Shown one piece after another: positions 1-6,001 of a stretch of 10,156 nt of DNA. Within the stretch, counting starts at the first letter, position 1, and every line of letters starts with the position of its first letter. The notes below the pieces were generated by a model, which did not search any database, had not been told where the DNA came from, and worked only from the letters and a program-made list of their open reading frames with translations. Source of the stretch: Planctomycetota bacterium. Its GTDB lineage: Bacteria; Planctomycetota; UBA8108; UBA1146. The translations under genes and the position numbers were made by a program. The stretch lies in contig NZJA01000001.1 of NCBI GenBank assembly GCA_002691835.1, positions 1 to 10,156 on the forward strand, written 5' to 3'.

Positions 1-924
1 AAGGCCATCCATCAGCACGGAAGCTTCGGCAAAGCCATCACGCTCCACGACATGCATCCCCAGCTCCTGACTTAAAGCCTCGCAAAAGGTGCTGTAACCA
101 GGCTTGCCTAGGTGCCGGTCGCAATAAGGCATCACATCAAAAGGCCGCACACTTTGAGGCAAAAGCGTGACATTGGCCTCCCATTCAAGCTTGGCCTGAA
201 GTTGGGGAGCCACCGGGGCTGGCATCAGAAAATGATGATTGGGCCAGAGACGGAATAAGGCAGGGTCGATAGCAACACCAAGGCCCCCAAATCCAACAAG
301 TACAAGCGGCTGTTGAATCTGTTCCAAGTGGTGACGCAACGGTCTTGGCAATTCACGCAACCCAGAGACCGTGACACCTAACTCTTGCTCTTTTAAACCC
401 CAATCCATCGCCAGTGAAAAAGGGCAGCGCAACAGCAGTTCCCCCTGTTGATAATGAGCTCTCGCAGCAGCTGCATACTTGGTGAAGAGTCCACCAAGAG
501 GCTCATAAATGTCATCCCAACCGAAATTCCCCATCCATACCAAGGGAGCTCCAATTCGTTCAGCAAGAACTGCTGCGGACGGTGGAATGTCACCAACAAC
601 AACAACAGGTGTTTGTTGCTCTGCAAGCCAGGCGCTCTCTTGGTCAAGACGGTGTGGGAGAGACCTGTCGAGAGCCATCAGGAAACTCAAGGTTCTGTCT
701 TGATCAACGCCGAGTGCATCGGCTTGGATCATGCCCACATCCCAACCAACGAAACGTTGCTCTACGGGGACAGCCCCGCAGGCCAGCTTGAGAAAATCTG
801 CAGAGACAAGGGAACTGACCACAAGCCTCCAGGTTGGTTGGAGCCGATGCAAAGCACTCAAAACAGTGGCTTGCCGGGCAGCATGACCAAACCCATGACT
901 GCTGAGACACAGATAAATCAGCAT
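1..924 (-). CDS. Glycosyltransferase-like protein, GT-B fold (partial, C-terminus off left edge)
   Basis: Translating the minus strand from the ATG at 924-922 gives 308 uninterrupted codons running off the left edge, so the C-terminus is missing. The N-terminus carries a glycine-rich SHGFGHAAR motif (residues 9-17), as in MurG-like (GT28-type) glycosyltransferases and in the N-terminal domain of L-arabinokinase-like proteins. A second motif, KPGYSTF followed by an acidic residue (274-280 onward), matches the donor-nucleotide-sugar loop of the C-terminal Rossmann half of GT-B enzymes. A cytosolic sugar transferase or sugar-binding regulator is therefore likely, but donor and acceptor cannot be read from the sequence. 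The start overlaps the last 7 bases of the upstream metallophosphatase gene, which suggests translational coupling. In other organisms this domain can be fused to a sugar kinase; whether that is so here lies beyond the edge. The open frame and motifs are seen directly; the family is by recognition. Confidence 0.82.
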   Translation of the reverse strand, partial: MLIYLCLSSHGFGHAARQATVLSALHRLQPTWRLVVSSLVSADFLKLACGAVPVEQRFVGWDVGMIQADALGVDQDRTLSFLMALDRSLPHRLDQESAWLAEQQTPVVVVGDIPPSAAVLAERIGAPLVWMGNFGWDDIYEPLGGLFTKYAAAARAHYQQGELLLRCPFSLAMDWGLKEQELGVTVSGLRELPRPLRHHLEQIQQPLVLVGFGGLGVAIDPALFRLWPNHHFLMPAPVAPQLQAKLEWEANVTLLPQSVRPFDVMPYCDRHLGKPGYSTFCEALSQELGMHVVERDGFAEASVLMDGL

Positions 925-1775
925 GCCGAAAAGCTTTCACTTGGTTGCCGCAACAACGTTTGTTCATAGGCAAGCGTTCCATCCAGATGAAACCAGCGAT
1001 GGCTGACAAGACTGAGATGACGCCCCTCAAATTCCACCCAGGTGAAGTGAATCAAAGTCTGTCCAGACTCATCTGATCCAGAGCGTGGAACGCAAGCCGC
1101 ATTGACATAAGCAGTGCCATATCGATCGCGATGGAATGTCAGGCGTTCTCCCTTGCCTCCTCTAAGGCAGTGATGCATATGACCAAAGACCACGAGATCA
1201 GCAGCTCGGTGACGGCGCATGGCCTCTACAGCGATTGCAAGGTCTCGATCCCCCCAGTCGATGTGAGGATGTTTCCAATCACGACCACAGATGCTCGACG
1301 CATCGGATCCGAGACCAGTGGGACCACTGTGGGCTAAAAGAACAAGTGGCCAGGTTTCGGGGGCGCCAGAGGCGGCTTGAACGATCCGGTTGGCCGACTC
1401 CTCTTCGGTGACTGGACCAAAAACACTGCGAACAGCTTCAGATAGGTGGAAACCTCCTCCTGAACTGCAGGGACGGCAGCCAATAATCGCAACGGGCGGA
1501 GAGGACCAATTGCGCATCCTCCACGAGCAATCAAGCTCTCCCAGCATTAGAAGCTGCTGTCTGAGCTTCTCACCACTGCGATCCCTTCCGCGATCGTGAT
1601 TACCCAGAATCACAGCGCAGGGACGGTTCAGGCGGGTGATTGCCTTGACTAAGCGAAGATCACCGTCACTGAGGTCGCCCACAAACAACACGGCATCAGG
1701 CTTCAGCTGATCGAGCAACTGCTCGTCGTCAAAGGTCCAATCACCGTGGAGGTCGCCGGCAATGGCGAGGCGCAA
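918..1775 (-). CDS. Calcineurin-like metallophosphatase (TIGR04168-type)
   Basis: This 285-residue protein has the full set of calcineurin-like phosphoesterase metal motifs: GDLHG (D8, H10), GDLSDGD (D34), GNHD (N59, H60, D61), a lone LLAHSG (H149) and GHMHH (198-202). These ligands normally hold a binuclear Mn/Fe centre that hydrolyses phosphomonoesters or diesters. The overall layout matches the family conserved in cyanobacteria and plastid-bearing eukaryotes that I know as TIGR04168. There is no signal peptide, so it is probably cytosolic; the substrate is unknown. The start is TTG (1775-1773). An in-frame stop lies seven codons upstream with no ATG between, and the family N-terminus begins right at this point (RLAIAGDLHG). 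No clear Shine-Dalgarno is visible. It overlaps the following glycosyltransferase gene by 7 bases and is divergent from nadA. It is a different family from PdeM of the ligase cassette: it is longer and carries different surrounding sequence. Confidence 0.87.
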   Translation of the reverse strand: MRLAIAGDLHGDWTFDDEQLLDQLKPDAVLFVGDLSDGDLRLVKAITRLNRPCAVILGNHDRGRDRSGEKLRQQLLMLGELDCSWRMRNWSSPPVAIIGCRPCSSGGGFHLSEAVRSVFGPVTEEESANRIVQAASGAPETWPLVLLAHSGPTGLGSDASSICGRDWKHPHIDWGDRDLAIAVEAMRRHRAADLVVFGHMHHCLRGGKGERLTFHRDRYGTAYVNAACVPRSGSDESGQTLIHFTWVEFEGRHLSLVSHRWFHLDGTLAYEQTLLRQPSESFSAC

Positions 1776-1869
1776 TCTGGTCAGGAGTGATGCCTAGGCT
1801 ATGGATATCCTGCCCGATGTGGCCAGAATGGCCGCAATCAACTCCGAGACAGGTCTAGGGATCAGGATC

Positions 1870-2805
1870 ATGAAAACAACTCCCGATGATCTCGTCAGGG
1901 CAATCAACCAGCTTCGAAGAGAACGCAACGCAGTCGTATTGGCTCACTATTACCAGGAACCTGAAATACAAGACATCGCTGATTTCATTGGAGACTCCTT
2001 AGAGCTGTCCCGCAAAGCTGCGAGTACAGATGCGGATGTGATTGTTTTTTGTGGTGTTCATTTCATGGCCGAGACGGCAAAAATTTTAAGCCCAGAAAAA
2101 ATTGTTCTGTTACCTGATAACGAAGCAGGTTGTTCACTCGCCGATGATTGCCCGGCCGATGAATTCAAAACTTTCAGGGCCAATCATCCCGAACATTTTG
2201 TTGTCAGCTATATCAACTGTACCGCTGCAGTTAAGGCTCAAAGTGACTTAATCTGCACAAGTAGTAATGCAGTAGATTTGGTCAATCAACTCCCCTCTGA
2301 TCAACCAATTCTATTTGCACCAGATCAAAATCTTGGACGATGGGTACAGCAACAAAGCGGACGCGATCTAACACTATGGCCAGGACGCTGCATCGTGCAT
2401 GAAACGTTTAGCGAGGAAGCATTATTAAAACTGAAGCTGAAATACCCAGACGCGGAGGTGATCGCCCATCCCGAATGCATGGAAAACCTTCTAGATCTAG
2501 CTGACTTCATAGGCTCAACAAGCAAACTTCTATTGCACGCACAAACAAGCCAAGCATCGACTTATATCGTACTCACTGAGCCAGGTATATTGCATCAAAT
2601 GCAAAAAATGGTTCCGAACAAAACGTTCATTGATGTTCCGGGAATTGACGGATGCAGTTGCAATACATGTCCATACATGCGCATGAATACTCTTGAAAAA
2701 CTTTGGCATTGCCTAGAGACACTAGAGCCAAGAATCGAGATGAACGAAGAGATAAGAGTGAAAGCATTGGAGCCAATTCAACGCATGCTTGAAATGAGCA
2801 AATAG
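1870..2805 (+). CDS. nadA: Quinolinate synthase NadA
   Basis: NadA condenses iminoaspartate with dihydroxyacetone phosphate to quinolinate, the precursor of NAD, using an oxygen-sensitive [4Fe-4S] cluster. Numbering from the ATG at 1870 (311 residues), the substrate motif LAHYYQ is at 24-29 and the cluster ligands are expected at C61 ([10 protein letters not shown]), C203 (HPEC) and C267 (final Cys of [10 protein letters not shown], aligning with the CPWM cysteine of E. coli NadA). The other two cysteines of that cluster, C262 and C264, are spaced CxCxxC rather than the CxxCxxC I recall for E. coli. The frame opens further upstream to an ATG at 1801 (334 residues). I prefer 1870 because remembered cyanobacterial NadA proteins begin about 25 residues before HYYQ, the extra 23 residues look unlike the family, and TAGGG sits 9 bases before this ATG. 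The 1801 start has AGGAG 13 bases upstream, so it is not excluded. No nadB or nadC is in the window. The gene is divergent from the metallophosphatase. Confidence 0.96.
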   Translation: MKTTPDDLVRAINQLRRERNAVVLAHYYQEPEIQDIADFIGDSLELSRKAASTDADVIVFCGVHFMAETAKILSPEKIVLLPDNEAGCSLADDCPADEFKTFRANHPEHFVVSYINCTAAVKAQSDLICTSSNAVDLVNQLPSDQPILFAPDQNLGRWVQQQSGRDLTLWPGRCIVHETFSEEALLKLKLKYPDAEVIAHPECMENLLDLADFIGSTSKLLLHAQTSQASTYIVLTEPGILHQMQKMVPNKTFIDVPGIDGCSCNTCPYMRMNTLEKLWHCLETLEPRIEMNEEIRVKALEPIQRMLEMSK

Positions 2806-3166
2806 CTGATAGTGCAACAAAATCTATACCCCAGATAAAATAGCAATCACAACCCGGAAGGAATTCACAATAATCACTCACCAAGCATAGAAACTAAGAT
2901 GCTATTAGACAAACGAGACAGGAAACATAAACCTTAAAGATACAGCAAAAGTTAAAAAGTACAGCCAGATGCAATCCCTGCTTTATATTGAATATCAAAA
3001 AAAAATCGAAAAAATGCAAATCAGAATGGCAGAGACAAACGCAGCTAAAAAGGAATACAGAAAACCATAATACTCAAGCCATTAAACAGTTGTATATGAG
3101 CATGACGAAGGAAAGCAGGATGCGCTTAAATCCACAGTCTAAAGAGAATTACGTCAAGATACAAAG
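2806..3166. other. AT-rich intergenic region between nadA and the repair cassette
   Basis: These 361 bases separate nadA from the exonuclease gene. They are AT-rich, with several A-tracts (for example around 2998-3014). I found no strong stem followed by a T-run to act as a nadA terminator, no tRNA and no convincing -35/-10 pair. The second half holds the possible broken small gene at 2969-3166 described separately. The cassette promoter must presumably lie here, but I cannot locate it. Confidence 0.6.
2969..3166 (+). pseudogene. Possible remnant of a small helical protein gene, split by a +1 frame change
   Basis: An ATG at 2969 opens a 33-codon frame ending at TAA 3068-3070. Its product is charged and helix-like (YQKKIEKMQIRMAE in the middle). 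A different frame, reachable by skipping one base near 3065, then continues with protein-like sequence (QAIKQLYMSMTKESRMRL, then a stretch ending KENYVKIQ) up to the exonuclease start. Joined, they would form one basic, coiled-coil-like polypeptide of about 65 residues. The second frame has no stop until 3335, deep inside the exonuclease gene, so the original C-terminus appears lost or replaced. I do not recognise a family. The alternatives are chance open frames in A-rich DNA, or two tiny ORFs. The evidence is only composition and continuity, so confidence is low. Confidence 0.22.
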
Positions 3167-4144
3167 ATGTCAGTTTTGCATTACCTCAACCAAGGTTTGT
3201 ATTGTCCAGCCGCAGATGCATGGATTGACCCTCCCTGCCCGGTCAAACATGCGATCATCACCCATGCTCATGCTGATCATGCCAGACCAGGATGTGGAGA
3301 ATATTGGGCCTGTGATCAGTCCGAAACGATACTAAGGCAAAGACTGGGAAGAGACATCAAAATTCACTCCATAAACTATGGGGAGGAGTTCAGACTTGGA
3401 CAGGCAAAACTTTCATTACATAGCGCAGGACATGTTTTAGGAAGTGCTCAGGTACGTATTGAAGTTGGAGATGAGGTATGGCTCGTCACTGGTGATTACA
3501 AACGTTGCCATGATCCAAGCTGTGAACCATTTGAATCAGTGAAGTGCGATGTACTCATCACTGAATCAACATTTGGATTGCCGATCTACCGTTGGAAGTC
3601 AGGCAAACAAGTAGCGAGAGAGATTTATGAATGGTGGAGGACAGAGACTGAACATCCTTCATTACTCTTCTGCTATGCATTTGGCAAAGCGCAACGAGTA
3701 CTCGCTGAACTGAAATCGCTAGGCATTATGGAAGAAGTTCTACTGCATGGAGCAGTCGAGACCATAACCGGTCATTATCGAGAGGCAGGAGTGGACATGG
3801 TACCTACGAGACCGATCAGTGAATTAGAACGAAAAGATCCCTTGAAGGGACGTCTCATCATCGCACCACCATCTGCCTATAAATCACCATGGATGAAACG
3901 ATTTAAGGAACCACAGACAGCATTCGCATCAGGATGGATGGCAGTTAGAGGAGCCAGAAGAAGACGGGGGTATGAGCGAGGATTTGTACTAAGTGACCAT
4001 GCAGATTGGACAGGTTTGATAATGACAATCAAACAAAGTGAAGCTAAGACAATCTACATAACACATGGCCAAGAAGATGTTTTAGCACGATATTTAACAG
4101 AAGTAGAAGGTTTAAATGCATTTCCACTCGAAATGCTAAAATAA
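3167..4144 (+). CDS. Ligase-associated DNA exonuclease, metallo-beta-lactamase fold
   Basis: This 325-residue protein belongs to the metallo-beta-lactamase/beta-CASP-like nucleases (TIGR04122 type, 'ligase-associated DNA exonuclease'). The zinc motif THAHADHA gives H33, H35, D37 and H38. Further ligand candidates are H89 in SAGHVLGSAQ, D110 in VTGDYK, D277/H278 in LSDHADW and H300 in ITHGQED. These are the usual elements of a two-metal phosphodiesterase site. The N-terminus (GLYC...DAWIDP then the HxHxDH block) lines up with the family start, which supports the ATG at 3167; no strong Shine-Dalgarno precedes it. The length is typical of the family. By family knowledge it trims DNA ends for the neighbouring ligase and acts in the cytosol or nucleoid. 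It lies 10 bases upstream of the ligase gene, in the same orientation, so the two are almost certainly one operon. The biochemical role is inferred from family and context. Confidence 0.92.
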   Translation: MSVLHYLNQGLYCPAADAWIDPPCPVKHAIITHAHADHARPGCGEYWACDQSETILRQRLGRDIKIHSINYGEEFRLGQAKLSLHSAGHVLGSAQVRIEVGDEVWLVTGDYKRCHDPSCEPFESVKCDVLITESTFGLPIYRWKSGKQVAREIYEWWRTETEHPSLLFCYAFGKAQRVLAELKSLGIMEEVLLHGAVETITGHYREAGVDMVPTRPISELERKDPLKGRLIIAPPSAYKSPWMKRFKEPQTAFASGWMAVRGARRRRGYERGFVLSDHADWTGLIMTIKQSEAKTIYITHGQEDVLARYLTEVEGLNAFPLEMLK

Positions 4145-4154
4145 GAGAGTAGAT

Positions 4155-5852
4155 ATGAATCAAGCAAGTTTACATGAATTTGGAGGCCTAATCACTGCTA
4201 TTGATCGATGCAATAAAACCAACACAAAGATCAGCTTAATTTCAGGATTCATTGAAAACATTGATCCACGGGATGGATGCTGGACACTATGTCTTTTACT
4301 CAACCAACGAAAGCAAAGACTGATAACAGGCCAGAAACTCAGGAGAATACTAAAAGAATGCACAAGTATACCCTCATGGCTGTTGGATGATTGCTTTACT
4401 CAAGTAGGAGATTCTGCCGAGACACTAAGTTTACTCTGGCCTCAGATTAAACCCAACATTCAAAATATAGAATACAAATTCAAAGACGCAACAGATGAGA
4501 TTTACTCTACTGTAAAAATAACAGACTCTCTTCACTTATGGATGGAAACAGTACTGCCTTTATTAAAAAACAAAACTGATATAGAACAAAGACATTCAAT
4601 GATTGAGTTATGGAAAAATATACCAGATGATCATCATTATCTGGTCAATAAGCTGATCACAGGAGGGTTCCGAATCGGGGTATCCAAGGGGCTTGTCGTA
4701 AAGAGTATTGCTCAGGCTTATGAAATCAATGAAAGCACAGTAATCGAACGTCTGATGAAATCCGAGGCTACAACACAAAATTGGTTTACAGAATTGGTCA
4801 AACCGCGACAAGAAGAAGAGGATGATCGCGGAGCCATTCCTTATCCCTTTTATTTAGCAAGTCCTGTAAATCTTGAACAGTTAAAAGCGTCGCCTGTCCA
4901 AGACTGGAGCTTAGAGTGCAAATGGGATGGCATACGCGGTCAATTAATACGCCGTCAATCAGGAATATTTCTATGGAGTAGGGGGGAGGAGCTAATCAAT
5001 ATATCATTCCCAGAAATTATTAATCTGGCAGAAAAGTTACCTTACGGAACTGTGCTTGACGGAGAAATAATTTGCTGGAGAGATGATGCAAAGCAACCAA
5101 TGACGTTCGCAAGTCTACAGAAAAGACTTGGGAGAAAATCAATAACTAAATTGCTATTACAAGAATGTCCTGTCAAATTTGTTGCTTACGATTTAATAGA
5201 GCATGAGAGTAAAGATCAAAGGAGAAAACCACTCAACGAAAGGAAGAAAATATTAGAAGTTATCCATAGAAATCTCAATCACAAAGATCTGGTCTTAGGG
5301 GAGTGCAAAACAATATCAAATTGGAGTGAATTGGAACAAGCAAGAGATGAAACAACTGAACAAGGAGCGGAAGGATTAATGATTAAAAAAATAGATTCAA
5401 TCTATCTATCAGGCAGGAAGAGAGGATCTTGGTGGAAGTATAAGCATGATCCAATGACATTAGACGTGGTGTTAATCTATGCACAAGCAGGGACTGGAAA
5501 GCGTGCGAACCTTTTTACAGATTATACCTTTGCATTATGGGATGAACCAAGGACATCGATTAGAACGAGGAAACTGATTACATTTGCGAAAGCATATTCA
5601 GGACTGAAGAATGATGAAATTATTCATCTGGATCGCTGGATCAGAAAGCATACAATAGAACGCTTTGGACCTACACGCGTAGTTGAACAAAAGCAAGTAT
5701 TTGAAATTGCATTTGAGGGTGTTATGGAATCGAAACGACATAAATGTGGCTTAGCAGTTAGATTCCCTAGAATCCTCCGATGGAGAGTCGATAAAAAAGC
5801 TGCAGAAGCAGATTGCCTAGAGCACGCACAAGCGCTTTGTAAAAAAGATTAA
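4155..5852 (+). CDS. ATP-dependent DNA ligase (ligase-associated cassette type)
   Basis: This 565-residue ATP-dependent DNA ligase is distinct from the essential NAD-dependent LigA that cyanobacteria also carry. Residues 1 to about 220 resemble the helical DNA-binding domain (IPDDHHYLVNKLITGGFRIGVS is in its typical conserved part). The adenylation domain follows: motif I CKWDGIRG with K256 as the AMP-accepting lysine, motif III LDGEI (D302, E304), motif IV AEGLMIKK (E406, K411) and motif V WWKYK (K428, K430). The OB-fold domain occupies roughly 435-555 and contains the IYAQAGTGKRA segment typical of the TIGR04120 group. All catalytic residues are present, so it should be active. A purine-rich AGAGAG lies just upstream of the ATG, 10 bases after the exonuclease stop. 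The stop TAA is followed immediately by an ATG in the same frame (see 5853). It is slightly longer than the about 530 residues I recall for the family. Confidence 0.95.
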   Translation: MNQASLHEFGGLITAIDRCNKTNTKISLISGFIENIDPRDGCWTLCLLLNQRKQRLITGQKLRRILKECTSIPSWLLDDCFTQVGDSAETLSLLWPQIKPNIQNIEYKFKDATDEIYSTVKITDSLHLWMETVLPLLKNKTDIEQRHSMIELWKNIPDDHHYLVNKLITGGFRIGVSKGLVVKSIAQAYEINESTVIERLMKSEATTQNWFTELVKPRQEEEDDRGAIPYPFYLASPVNLEQLKASPVQDWSLECKWDGIRGQLIRRQSGIFLWSRGEELINISFPEIINLAEKLPYGTVLDGEIICWRDDAKQPMTFASLQKRLGRKSITKLLLQECPVKFVAYDLIEHESKDQRRKPLNERKKILEVIHRNLNHKDLVLGECKTISNWSELEQARDETTEQGAEGLMIKKIDSIYLSGRKRGSWWKYKHDPMTLDVVLIYAQAGTGKRANLFTDYTFALWDEPRTSIRTRKLITFAKAYSGLKNDEIIHLDRWIRKHTIERFGPTRVVEQKQVFEIAFEGVMESKRHKCGLAVRFPRILRWRVDKKAAEADCLEHAQALCKKD

Positions 5853-5996
5853 ATGAAACCAAGAAACCAGCCAACATCTCTGGGTAATTTGAATACGAAT
5901 CAGTTGGTATTAAAATTGATGAATATGAATACTACGGATAAAAAGAAGACAATGAAATTTAGATATGTACACAACTATTACAGTTTAAGAATCTAG
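5853..5996 (+). CDS. Unrecognised 47-residue ORF filling the ligase-helicase gap
   Basis: The ATG follows the ligase stop codon with no spacer (TAA then ATG) and is in the ligase frame. The ORF closes with TAG five bases before the helicase start, so it fills the otherwise empty 149-base gap almost exactly. The product is 47 residues, rich in Asn, Lys, Thr and Met, and basic toward the C-terminus (KKKTMKFRYVHNYY). It has no membrane segment or motif I recognise. It might be a small cassette protein made by termination-reinitiation after the ligase, an eroded C-terminal extension of the ligase, or simply a chance open frame in AT-rich DNA. No independent Shine-Dalgarno is evident beyond the end of the ligase gene (TTGTAAAAAAG). 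Its absence in relatives would argue for chance. Confidence 0.3.
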   Translation: MKPRNQPTSLGNLNTNQLVLKLMNMNTTDKKKTMKFRYVHNYYSLRI

Positions 5997-6001
5997 GCAG
6001 A

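Noticed and set aside
448..969. Plus-strand open frame of 173 codons
   Set aside because: It lies opposite the glycosyltransferase frame, whose 308 open codons and GT-B motifs are convincing; the plus-strand product has no recognisable features.
918..1775. The metallophosphatase as the missing PdeM of the ligase cassette
   Set aside because: It is on the other strand, separated by nadA, longer than PdeM and matches a different calcineurin-like family that is broadly conserved in cyanobacteria.
1790..1858. 22-codon upstream ORF, Trp- and Pro-rich, ending 11 bases before the preferred nadA start
   Set aside because: Its AGGAG is only 2 bases from its ATG, and a Trp/Pro-rich peptide has no obvious link to NAD synthesis; most likely chance.
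2988..3335. 115-codon ORF overlapping the start of the exonuclease gene
   Set aside because: Its second half is a shadow of the well-supported exonuclease; only the part before 3167 is kept, as a possible gene remnant.
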